Origin: Astropecten irregularis
Taxonomy: Eukaryota > Echinodermata > Asteroidea > Paxillosida > Astropectinidae
Assembly: GCA_963971285.1 (NCBI GenBank)
Contig: OZ020246.1
Location: 26,200,494 to 26,264,493 of the forward strand
Direction of reading: 5' to 3'
Length of the DNA stretch: 64,000 nt
Part shown: piece by piece, positions 1 to 12,600 of the stretch
Layout: the number at the start of each line of letters is the position of its first letter
Numbering within the stretch: the stretch's first letter is position 1
Program-made: the position numbers and the translations under genes
Notes under the pieces: generated by a model
The model's database searches: none
What the model was told of the DNA's origin: nothing
The model's input: the letters and a program-made list of their open reading frames with translations, nothing else

Positions 1-115
1 CAATGTTCAGAATGCCTATACATTGTACATAAAAATTGGGAGCCATGGATTATGTTCAGTATAGCAAAAAGCGGTGTTCATTATAGTGGCATTCCACTGC
101 ACCATCAAGTTATCA
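1..115 (-). repeat. Mariner-like MITE end
   Basis: The text GGTGTTCATTATAGTGGCATTCC near base 71-100 is the reverse complement of the element end at 15290-15345 (GAATGCCACTATAACGAAC). It is cut by the window edge and lies in the GPATCH1 intron after exon 9. Confidence 0.5.
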
Positions 116-245
116 TGTTGGAACAGATGAATGACAACATGACAGTGTTTATAAAAGAAAAAAGAAAAAAGATGATGAAGTTGTTTCGAGAATGTGGTAG
201 ACTGTTAAGTCTTTTGCCATAGGCTTATTCAAGAAGGCTTAATCA

Positions 246-438
246 GATTGATAGTAAGTTACGACGAGTTTGGTGAAATCGACCCCAGGGGTCGATTTCA
301 CGAAGCCCTGCGATCGATCGTAAATTGAGTTACGAAGGATAACCCATCGTAGGGGGCCTATCCCACGTAGGGCTTCAATGCATTAAAAGTCCTACCATTG
401 ATAGTAAGTTACAAAGAGTTTGGTGAAATCGACCCCAG
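246..438. repeat. GGTCGATTTCACC-ended MITE beside exon 9 donor
   Basis: A fragment (247-287) abuts a whole inverted-repeat element (288-437) with ends TGGGGTCGATTTCAC and GTGAAATCGACCCCA. Related copies lie at 3208-3303, 41059-41199, 45321-45455 and 54038-54190. This copy stops about 9 nt from the exon 9 splice donor. Confidence 0.75.
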
Positions 439-447
439 GATCCATAC

Positions 448-616
448 CTGGCAATTGTTCTTCCCCCAGCATGGCAGCCCTCTGGGTGGCACTCAGCATG
501 AATCGGCTGCTCTTGAAGTTGCTACCTCCTCCTACCGGCGGCCTGTTTTCCTTGGATGATTTAGCCACGGTGTGAAACGGACGGAAGTCTTTAGGCAGTA
601 CTGGTGGCGGGAACAC
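448..616 (-). CDS. GPATCH1: GPATCH1 exon 9
   Basis: Residues 328-383 start [20 protein letters not shown] and include [11 protein letters not shown], matching the family's YPPPELPRDYRPVH and SKRAELLGE. The acceptor is TAAG|GTGTT and the donor CCAG|GTATGG, phase 1 out. A MITE begins about 9 nt into the following intron. The next exon is outside the window. Confidence 0.88.
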
Positions 617-3600
617 CTTAGGAGTGCAATGAAAAGGCAGACTTAAGTTAGATTTAAGGCTATGCATGATGGAAGTACATCATATGCATTCTCCTGAAGA
701 CAGCCAGAGCATAATGAACTGAACGTTGAGATAACAAGCTATTTTCAGAGCCACACAACTCAATAAATAGAGTTTAATGTATGTCTCATGGTGTTACATT
801 TATCATTATCTTAAAAGGCGGACATTTCTGTTTTGGTTTCCTACCAAAGTATGATATTACTTTTAAAGGTACTCTCATACTGAAACAGAAATCTTCACAG
901 ATTTACTGATAACTTGCAGGGTATAAACATGGTGATGGTAGAAACATACCGTATTTGTATACTGTATTTATCCAGAAGAGAGTCAAACTAATGACCAAAC
1001 TTTTATATTCGAGGTATTCAGGAGGTCGCCGGTTCGAATCCCGCTCCAGTCAATTTTTATATTCGTGAAATAACCACAAGGGAAACTGACTGGAGCGGGA
1101 TTCGAAGAGAGATTCGAAGAGATTCGTAGAGCGCCTGTACGGTATTCAGGAGGTCGCCGGTTCGAATCCCGCTCCAGTCAATTTTTCTTTGTTCACTTTT
1201 CAATGACTTAAAGTAACTCAGTCAGTTTCCCTTGTGGTTATTTCACAAATATAATAATTAAAAAAGCCGTATCCTCTTCGAGTGATCCCCCATGTACCGT
1301 TCCCAGGTTGCAGCAATGTTGCGTGTATCATTGAAACGATCCCTGGGGTGTGGCGGTGTGTGCGTGGTTTCATGGCTTCTGACTGCCAAACGAACAAGGA
1401 TAGTTGACTATTGGGGTCACCACCAACATAGGGCTGGATGGCTCAGTTGGTAGAGCACCTGTACGGTATTCAGGAGGTCGCCGGTTCGAATCCCGCTCCA
1501 GTCAATTTTTCTTTGTTCACTTTTCAATGACCAAACTTTTGTTATATCTTTATCTTTACAAGATAAAAAATAACGGTGAAAATATTTTTTTAAATACTGT
1601 GGCTGTTTTTCATTGTTTTTCTCAAAAAGTGGGAATCACTTGGGACTGGGAATTTCACAGATGACTGCTACTGTATCTTTCTTGATAATTTTGCCCATGA
1701 ATCTGCATTTCTTTGACAAAAACCAAAATATGATGCTACCTTTAAGGAGTCATCATTCTTGCTTATAGACGGACAGTTTAATGGGTTTGTTCTGTACACC
1801 TTATGGACACAGAGCATTCTGATATCCATCAATTGCTCCAGTAAAGGAAGCCCTATTTCTCATCCCACGTCCATCCATGTATAACCCATCACACAGCCTA
1901 CCTTATTGGGCGGCCGTCCCTTCGCCGAAGCCTTGAAGTTCTCCAACATCCCAGCGCTTCCTGCAGTTGGAGATTCAATAACAGGGTACATTAGGTGTGC
2001 CACTAGTTCTCATATCTTGCACCAATGCACTGTTCATAATGGATAAGAATGGCACAAAGGAACCAGTCCATTCCAGAGATGGGTATCGTTATGCAAAAGC
2101 TTGCACCGAATCATGTGATATAGCAACAGAGTCTTTAGTCTGGAAAATTCAAACTGGGGTGTTTATATGCAATGAAAGAACTAAGAACCCCATGTACCAG
2201 ATATTATTAATAATATTATTATTCAGATTTAACTCGCAAATGGCTTATTGCCGTCCACAACAAATTATTGAAAGGTGAACAAAGAAAAAGAAAACTGGAA
2301 CAGGATTCGAACCAGCGATCTCCTGAATACTGTACAGGCGCTCTACCAACTGAGCCACCCAGCCCTACGTTGGTGGTGTCCCTAATAGTCAATTATCTTT
2401 GTTCGTTTGGTGCATTTTCTTACCTTTCTTTGGGCCTTTGGGAGCTGTCCAGCCGAACGTCCCCCCACCTGGGTCCTCCTCTCCTAAGACACGGTCATAG
2501 TTGGACATACTGTCCGTCCCGTAAATATCATCATCGGCAGTCTCGAAGGCCCCCACACCAAACGCCTAGACACAGAACATTTGGAGAAAAGAGGAATCAG
2601 GTAATAAAGAAAATTGTGTAATATTAACCCCAATAAGAAATAAGAATAATAATACAGGGGCCAATTTCATAATCTTAAGAGTAAGATCAATCCCAATTGC
2701 TAAGCAAAGTGTGATATCACGATACATAACCATTATGGTGATACTGACAACTCATCTTAAGATTAATCTCAGTGTTTTGTGAAATCCAGCCCTGGGCATT
2801 TAAATAACGCCTTTGGCAAGATCAAAGCGCTGAACAAGGAAAGTAAAAAAGTAAAGATACAAAGAGCAGCCGCACAGGCCTACGGAGAAGATGAAAAGAG
2901 AAATGTTTTGAGAATTTTATTGAAAACTGAAATGATAGATGAAGCATCCCTGATATGTAGCCATCTCTACCCTCATAAGTACCCATTTATTTCTAGGTGA
3001 GCAATTTCTGACAAAGCATCTTGCCCACAGTTGGACTCGAACCCACAATCTGTAGACTGACCCGAGATCTTGAGTACGACACGTCAGGCCACAAGGCCAC
3101 GGCAACCCACCCCACAGCCAACTATGGGGTTGCATCAAGGAGTGCCAAGGCCAAGGCCAGGACAATGGACTCAGATAAGCTTTGCAGCCTCTGTGATTGG
3201 AAGTCCTGAGGTCGATTTCACCAAACTCATCGTAACTTACTATCAATCGTAGGGTTTTTGATGCATTGCAGCCCTACTTAGGATATGATGGGTTATCCTT
3301 CTTAAAGTCAGACCGAAGCCTAAATCTCTAATATCCCATTTTAATCTATAAATACAGTGATTTATAAATTTGAAGTGTGAAATAAAAGCATAAACAATAT
3401 GTGTTTATTATTTGTGTGTTTATTTGGCTCCCCAATAATGACTCCCCGTTGGGGTTTCAGTTGTTGTTAAAATTCCATGATGTAATCAGAGGCACAGGAA
3501 AAACATGATGTCTGGGCATCAGACGAATCAACAGGGCTTCAGCACTGCGTAAATCTCTGAGTGCTCACGTCGTACTCTCATGGGCGGCTGCTGATCAATT

Positions 3601-6600
3601 GAGCAAACCTACCCTGATTTTTCCCGTTTGAGTTGTCAAAATTCTCTGTAAGTTCTAATCGGATGGAAACAAGTGAAGACTCACACCATCCTTTGTAGTT
3701 TTGCTGTACGCAGCAGCAAAACACCTCATTGGCATGAACAAAAGACTGTATTTTGGGTCAAAAAATCCCTAAGTTTGTTCGTGTGGGGCCTACTTTTATC
3801 CCATCTCATAGCTAATTTTCTGGGAGGTCTATGACCGGTGCCTTCCGACTCTTACCTGTCCACTCATGCCCCGTCGTCCCCCACGGCTGTAAACCTGCCG
3901 CTCTTCAAAGAGAGACACATGCTGCTGGCCCATGCCGGCCAGGGCTGGGTCCAGGCCCCGGTACCCGATGCCGTGGTTATCATCCTTAGGCTTCATGGTC
4001 ATCTCTTCCACATCGTCTGGAGCAAAGAGGAAGTCCCTGTAGAAATTGCTGTCCCCTCCATCGCTGTCACTTGCACTGGCTCTGGGTTCCGGTGCTGTAA
4101 AACCGCCCACACAGGGAAAACAAACTACAATTATACATATCTGTAATCATAAAATAACCACAAGGGAAACTGAATGGATTAATTTTTAGTCAGCATGAAC
4201 TATACTACGCCAGTCGCACATTCTATGTGACAGTCACTAGTAGGTGTTATACTGGCCGTTTTTTTTAAGGACTAAGACAGTCATCCAAAAACATTCAAAA
4301 GTAGTATATGATCATCAAATAACCACAAGGAAAACTGACTGGATTTATTTGAAGCCATTGAAAAGAGAACAAAGAAAAACTGACTGGAGGGGGACTTGAA
4401 CCAGCGACCAAAGGATTACAATACCAGCGCTCATACCAACTGAGCTTTCTAGCCCCATTTTGGCGTTGTCCCTATTAAATAGTCAGTTAGCTTTGTTCGT
4501 TGACGTACAATCTGTTTGATGTACAACAGAAACAACTTTTGCTTAAGAACTTGCAAAGGAAAGAGCTAGAAAAAATTATTGCATCACCCCAGTTCAAGGT
4601 AATTTCATACTTTGGTTTTTGTCAAAGAAATGCAGATTCATGGGCAAAAATAACAAGAAAGATACAGTAACAGTCATCTGTGAAATTCCCAGTCCCATAC
4701 AGTTCCCAATTTTGAGAAAACAGTGAAAAACACCCACAGTATTTTAAAATCTGTTCACAGGATTTCTGATCTTCCGAAGATCAAAATTTTTTTTGGTCAA
4801 TTGATTTGACTCCTTTCTTGATAAATAAAGAATTTCAGGCGGAAAAATGTTAATGGTATGTTTCTACCATCGCCATCTTTATACCCTGTAAGTATATGTA
4901 AATCTGCGAACATTTCTGTTTCGGTATGTGACCAAAGTATGATAGAGCTGTTAAGTCTTAAGACCTCCACAAACCTCCTAAGAGACACACAGACTGACAC
5001 ACCCACCCCCTCTCTCTCCACCCACAAAAATTTGTCTTACCAGCGAGGGCGCTCTTCTTCTTTCTCCGTCTGACTTTAGGTCCCACACCTTGCCCATGTC
5101 TCCATCCCATCATGCGCAGAAGCCTTGCACCCACAGAGTCACTAGTATTGATTATAACAGTGCAAGTATTCAAGTGTAAAGAAATCAATCGATAGATCTG
5201 GGGCCACCTTCATGGAACTGCTTAACGCCAAAATTTGCTTAAGCACGAATTACCTTGGTAAATTAAATCAGTATGCCAGCCAAAACTCCGGCAAACAATG
5301 ACCAAATACAAGTTAAAAGCAGTCAACATCACATGGAAATTTGGTTGGCAATCCTGTTTGATCGAGGAAGACTTTTCATGCTTAAGCAATTTTTGTGCTT
5401 AAAGGTAGCATCATACTTTGGTTTTTTTCAAAGAAATTTAGATTCATGGGCACAAATATCAAGGAAGATACAATAACAGTCATCTGTAAAAATTTCAGTC
5501 CCATACGGTGCCCACTTTTTGAGAAAACAGTGAAAGAGCCACAGTATTTCTTAAGTTTTAAGTTTTAATTTCTTAATGTTAACAGTATGTTTCTACTACC
5601 ACCATCTTCATACCCTATAAGTTATACGTAAATCTGTGAACATTTCTGTTTTGGCTTCTTACCAAAGTATGATACTACCTTTAAGCAGGTCTATGAAATT
5701 GGCTATTAAAGTATCTTGTACACGTGTACAACCAATTTTGTTTTAGACTTAACTCTACTGTTCAAGTTTAATAATGTTGTTTTATTTCATTTAGCCTTTG
5801 AGAAAGATCCTGCTAGGATTGAAATGCATCAGGCCCTCTTACAGTTTGTAACTCCAAGCATTTGATAAATTTCAGGTCATTATTTTGGCTGAAGAGCAGT
5901 GTGCAGCAGTTTTGACTTGTATTATTAAAGTAATAACCTTGTTATTAATATCTAGCTTTTGAGAAAGATCCTGCCAGGATTTTAAAATGTCAGGCATTTT
6001 ATATTTAAGGGCATTATTTGGTTCATGAGCAGTTTGCAGCAGTTTATTACTTGTATATCAAAATTTAATAATATCATACTTTTTTACTTTATTACTGGCC
6101 CAAATGAGATTCAGTTTGAAAAATGTGACATAGCGATACTGCAAAATGTTAGACCTTGACAAATCGAGCATAAAATCTGTACTAAATCTTGTCATTTAAT
6201 TTTTTAGTAAGATCCTGCTAGGATCAAATTCTCAGGCACCTTCAAACTCCAAGCAGGATAGAATCTTGGTTAAAAATTCCCCCGAAGGAGTTGGGCCGAG
6301 GGTTGAAAAGTTTCATTTGGAAGATTCTGAATGTGAAGCAAAATGAATGCAGGGTGTGAAGTGTCTGCACAAAACACCGACACAGAAACACGTTAAGGTG
6401 GAATGATCCAAATAATTGGTACTTCTATGCCGGTCTGCCAGTGCCTGTAGCAGTGATGCACAGGGACACCACACCACGCAGCAGCAAACATACATGTACC
6501 AGGGTACTGTACACCCTGAAAGTTCTTTCATTCCAAGCCTACTATCATGACAATAGAAGGATTAGTATGTGTGTTCTTTCCTCTCCCATTCATGGCAGCC

Positions 6601-9600
6601 TTGGAGAGGGGAGGGGGGATCAAAAGGTCTCAGTGAACTAGGACATGTTCCTGTGGTTAAACTGAGCTTGCTCAGCAGACAGGGAGGGTATGGAGTCAGA
6701 ATGCACACAAACTGCCACATGTTTCTATCAGAGGTATCCCAGGCTTAGGGTCAGTACTAACTAGTCAACACCCATTTCCAATTGATTCCAAGAGTACATG
6801 TTTTAATCGTATTGCTGCATGATGCTTAGTATGACCATGACGTACACTTGGTTCCACTAGGTTTGGTTATACTCTCCTAGAAGCTACTACATATATAATC
6901 ATAGAGGAAGGAATCTGTTTTTATTATGTCTTTCTCATCTTGCATTTGTGGAAAGATTTTATTCAATTAGGCCTGCAAAATTAATTGTTTGCCGTCTGCC
7001 CTCCGTGACAGAACCCTCAAAATATGCAGGATCAAAAGTGTAGTTTCCTAACTGAGAGAATAGTTATAACTTTTCTTTTTCACTAGTATGCCATGCAACT
7101 TGGACTTAACAAACAATAAACAAGGAAATTCTAATCTTAACCATACTTTGTACAGTATTTTTCACTTTTCATTGGCAAGAGGGTGAAGTAAAAAAAAAAA
7201 AAAGAGCAAATCGGCTGGTTTAAGGAAAAGTTGCATGCATGTATACACAGTAGATTTTCCATTAATTATGTTCAGTTTATGGATAAGACAGCAGTCCAGT
7301 GACTTTGGTCTTTATTAAATTAAAGAGTTTTTTGCAACTTTTTCTGTACTATTCTGTGTACATCTGTACTGTGTCTTTAATGGGGGGGGTGTGGAAGTCT
7401 TTTTCAAAATTGTACCTACTTGTTCGGTACAATGAGATCTTGCAGAGGAGCGTCACCCGGGATGACGCTCGGATGCGTTGAATGGGGAAGTCTCTTGCGC
7501 GTCTTTTCCTCCGCGGCAAATTTCTCTGTGGTCACGATCTTGCGCGGAGCAATTCCAAAATCGCCAAGGTCCTTTAAATGCAAAGTATATGACAGGAAAG
7601 AAAAATTCTCAAATGGGAAATTTTTAATGTGGAGACAAGTGAAAAACTGCATAGCAATTGAAAGTTGTTATTTGTGTGGTAGGCTACTTTCTTGCAAGTT
7701 TCCATTTCTTTCTGCTAGGATTTAGGAGGGCCTGACGCTTCGATCCTAGCAGGATCTTTATCGATACAGATCCTGATGTGTCGATCCTTGTAGGATCATT
7801 ATCGATACAGATCCTGATGTTTCGATCCTAGCAGGATCTTTATCGATAAAGATCCTCCTGCTAGGATCGAAACGTCAGACCCTCCTAACTCCAAGCATTG
7901 ACCTTATTTTGGCTGATGAGCAGTTTTCAGCAGTTTATTACTGGTATTGATTTCCATTTTCTCCTTGTATTTCTCTACCCAGCCCGCCCCCAACTTTATT
8001 CTGAAATCTAGAACGATGTAGGAGGCTAGTTGCATCCATAAATGATCAATGATGATTTAACAATAGAACCATTGTTGTCAATTGTCCTCTGAAATATAAA
8101 TGTACTGTGTAAGCTTCTTCCGCAATGTAACTTAGCTTGGCCTACTTGACTATGTTACAGTACTAAGGAATGCGAGTGGCCGCACACACACAAATCTGAA
8201 TACACCAAGCAAAAAGCTGAAATGTAAAAGTTCCTATTATTTTGTACAGAGCAGGTGTACAAAAAAGCTGAGAAAAAAAAAGAAAGTTAAAAAATCTAAA
8301 CCCAAAAATCTTAAATCAGATAAAAATTTGAATTCGCATATCCCTGAGTACTGGGACAATACAAAAGAAAACACAAACATTTGTAAAAAAAAAAAAGAAA
8401 TTTAAGTTCATCAAGTGTTTATTCGTTCAAGATATATTTTGTTTTGTTTTGTTTCATTTTTACAACTCTAGTCAATTTATAAATCTGGGGCCTGTAAAAT
8501 TTACAAACTAGGCAAATTCAGAAAGAAACAAGAATACATTCCCTCTGAAGAAAAACCAAAATGAAAAAATACTTCACAGGATTTATGCACACTCCCCCTC
8601 CTTCTCATGCCCCTCCCCTCCACTCCACACACAAACACTAAACAAAAAAGAGAAAGCTTGAAATGCTTGCTTAGGCCAAACGGTGCATACATTACATAAC
8701 CGGCAGATCCGTTCTGCAATGTTATGCGAGGCAGATCTCCTTGTTTGCCTAAAAGATGACTTTTGGTAACATGGCCTCTGTGTGTGCTTTCGCCGCAAAA
8801 GGGGCACAGAAATATTTCTAAACACATACTGAAGAGACCAGCTATGGGCTGGCAGTGGCATCCAACAGTGAGGTTTTGCGGGATGAATTTAACTTTAAGC
8901 CAAACAAGCTGTGTGCACCACTGCATAACTTGAAGAAGTCATTTACATATTATTCTTTGTACAACTGCTCAGTTGTATAAACAGGTTGGAATCTCACACA
9001 CGAAGGAAGAAAAATACAAGGAACAAAAAATGTTTTTAAAAAAAGGATGGAAGTGTAGGGACTGGGTTTTTAAACAAGTAGCAGGACAACGTGAATTCAG
9101 CTTGTACAGGTACATGTACTTCACTATGCACAATTCGGGGGTTTACAAAATTGGAGGCTCAGGCTCAGGCTCAGGCACGGGCTCCATTGCGTGAATCCAT
9201 TCTAAAATAATGGGTATCAAAATAGAGGCTTTTGGCTGCGGTTCGGAAGTAGATTCTCTGGTTTAAAAAGGAAAACAGAGCTTCAGCTTCAATGAGAAAT
9301 CACAACCTATATTTTCACAATATGGATGACAGAGCCGGAGCCTGAGCCTGAGCCGGAGCCAGAGCCGGAGCCTGAGCCTGAGCCTGAGCCTGAACTTGTG
9401 CCTGGGGTTCAACCAACATATAAGCCTCAACGTACAAATCTAAACATCAAACATATTGATTATAGAGCTATCTTGTTATTTTTGTTCTAGAGCTAAAAAG
9501 GAGCAAGACTAACACGGGGAAAGGCAATAAAGGAGACAGAGATTAATGAAGGCTTCTAACTTACTAAAACATTTCAAGTAGAAGAAATACACATTCCAAA

Positions 9601-12600
9601 AACATCTGAATGGCCTAAATAAAGCTTAAAATCAAACTAAACACAGCAGGAATGTCAGTTTGAATCGCACAATCTTAGCTTTAAGTTTAAAATCTCAAAT
9701 TCTGTAAAATACACCCCCCTCAAAAAAAAATATAATGAAAGACAAACCCCCACAAAAAAACCCCCAAAATTCAACAAATTTGACAATAATTCGAAAGTCA
9801 CTTGTACAATATGGCTTCTCAAAAGTTTGCCTTTCCCAAGCTCATGCAAGTCATACAATCGCAATACAGGTACATTAGCATGTAAAGTGAGGCCTGGGTG
9901 TCAGCGGCAGTAAAGCTTATCTCTATAAGCTTCTCTTAGCAATCTTCTTTCTCCTTTATATATAGATCTTCGCCAATTTCTTTTGATTGTGCTTTGTTAA
10001 GAGTTCCCTGCCCAGTGAACAGCCCCTGACATGAGTCAATTCACTTTCAAACGGTGAATCCCGACCTCTGCACAATCAATGAGCTTCCGGTTATTTAACA
10101 TTTGCCCGGATAATCTTTGTTAAAGAATCCATTTTAAGCAGATTTGGCAAGTAAGAGTTCTGTGTGGAGTTAATGTACATATGCAAGCACGAGTCTTCCT
10201 ACATGTACATAAGCTACATGTATCATAGAAATGGCATATGGTTACAGGATCTAGATCTAGGTGAAATACACTGACTCTATATTTGGTTAATTATTAGTCC
10301 CAACAGAGGCCAATTTCATAGAGCTGCTTACTGGGGCCAATCTCATAGAGCTGCTTAAGCACCAAAATTTGCTTAAGCACCAATAGTAAATAAAATCAGT
10401 ATGCCAGCCAAAACTCCTTGTGAATGTTATGCTCAGCAAACAATGGCCGAATACAAGTCAAAAGCAGTAAATATCACATGAAAATTTGGTTGGTAATCCT
10501 GATTTGATCAAGGAAGACTTTTCATGCTTAAGCAAACTTTGTGCTTAAGCAGCTCTATGAAATTGGCCCCTGGTTAGCACACAATTTGCTTTTAAGCATG
10601 AAAAGTCTTCCTTGATCAAACAGGATTACCAACCAAATTTTCATAAAATGGAACATATTTTTTATGACTCAAATGCATTTCCAAAAACCTAATCAAATTT
10701 AACGACTCCAACCTGTGCTTCATGCTTAAGCAGCTCTATGAAATGGGCCCTGGTCTTTGGCCAACCAAACTTAGGTGAGCATGTGGGACAGATAACCCAT
10801 TAGAAAACGGTAAGTCGAGAGAAGGCAAAAAGCCTGGATCAGACCACCACAATTTAGCATTTAACTACTATCAAAGACCTGTATCTTCAATTCTTCCCTC
10901 AGGAACCAGCCCAGGGATCTCTATTGTGAGCGCTTGAATGTAACTTTCCCTTCAGAATGCTTCTGACCCTAAATAACATCAACACAGGCCTTGCTCCCCA
11001 TGCACTGATGATCAACACATCAAGGCTAGATTTCTCTACATGCATTGAACACTGAATTCTGTATTGAAACCTTGTCCCCCTCCCAGGGTACGTGTAGTTG
11101 TGTACTATATTAAAGAGGATTTTCAACACTCAACAAACCTCGCTTTATTTGTTAGAACTATTATCTTTAAATTACTTGAAATGAGAAAAAAGTATTTATC
11201 TCACATTGAATACAGAAACAGAGTCATATCCCTCAATCAAAAAATTATGCCCGGACAGTAAACATTAACAAAAAAAAAAAAAAAAAATCGGGGAATTTTA
11301 AAAAAAAAAATAAAAACAATCGCAAATTTCATGGTGCTCCTCTGTAAACACAGAACTTTCAATATTAAACCGGAAGTGCGTCGTATTTTCACTGACCTCA
11401 AAACACTGACCTCAAAACAGTGCGTATTTTGATTGGAAACCAGACTGGTTAAAGTTGTTTAATGTCATTTCTTGTCTTTATTTGACTCGTCAAATACTGT
11501 GATATACAGGAAAAATAGCATTTAATACAGGAAAAATTGAATAAAAAAAATTAAAAATCCGCCCGCCCTACCCTATTTTCCAACCCTCTGTTACTCCAAT
11601 ACAACAATTTTTTTTTATGACCTCATTGACAGCCTTTTTCCTCCAACTCATGCAAATAATGTACCAGTACATACCTCTTCATCCATGAAGTCTTCGGCCC
11701 TCTGCCTCGACTGACCATCAGCGGCTCTCTGGCCCCTGGATGACGTAAAAGTAGTGGGCGTCCATCCTGTGCATGGCGAAGAAAGAAATCCAGTCAATAT
11801 TCTTACTTTTCTACCAAGATCTGTATTAACCCTAACCCTCTATATCTACCATACTAGACAAGAGCTGCTTACCACACACTACCACAGCCTCCACAGAAAT
11901 GTTCACAGATTTGCATTATAACTTTCAGGGTATAAAGTAGGTACTTGTAGAAACATACCGTTACAAAGTTTTCGACTGAAATGGTGTATTTATCCAGAAA
12001 TTAGTCAAACAAAGACCGAAAAAAGTTTTGTAAGATTAAAACCATTTCTTTTGTTTTATAAGAAAAATTAGTCAGGTTTCCGCCATTTTCTGGTGACTCA
12101 GATGTCCAATTGAGCTCAAATTTGCAAAGGTTTATCATTTTGTGTACGTTTGATCAGACAAGAGTGGTGTTCTGTGACCTTTACCAATACGAAACGGTGG
12201 CTCAGGCTCAGGCTCAGGCTCTGGCTCAGGCTCAGGCTCTAGCTCTGACATCCATATCCTTAAAATATAGGTTGTGGTTTTTAATTGAAGCTGAAGCTCT
12301 GTTTTCCTTTTCAAACCACAGAATCTACTTCCGAACTGCAGCCAAAGCCTCTATTTTGATATCCGTTATCTTAAAATGGATTCACGAAATGGAACCGGAA
12401 CCTTAGTCGGAGCCTGAGCTTTCGTTCCGTAAACACCCATAGTAAATAAAAGTGACATACCTTCACGATCTTTTCAGAAACGAACAGAGAAATTAAAAGC
12501 AACAACAAAATAATCACCTTCTTTGGTCCCGACGGAATTGAAATATCCGGCAGAGAAGCCGCCTGTGAATGCTCCATGGAATCGGCGCCGTCCTTGCTTG

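Noticed and set aside
1431..1503. tRNA gene candidate in GGCTGGATGGCTCAGTTGG...
   Set aside because: A and B boxes are present, but the anticodon stem is mismatched, position 33 is not T, the T stem has a mismatch, and many similar copies share the same 3' tail. It is the head of a SINE.
2779..3000. 73-codon lysine-rich ORF
   Set aside because: Within GPATCH1 intron 6, opposite strand, partly in a foldback element; no homology recognised.
7717..7900. CRISPR-like regular repeats
   Set aside because: Units are themselves palindromic, contiguous without unique spacers, and the DNA is animal.
8501..8926. 141-codon minus-strand ORF
   Set aside because: Lies inside GPATCH1 intron 3 with no recognisable motif and no splice context.
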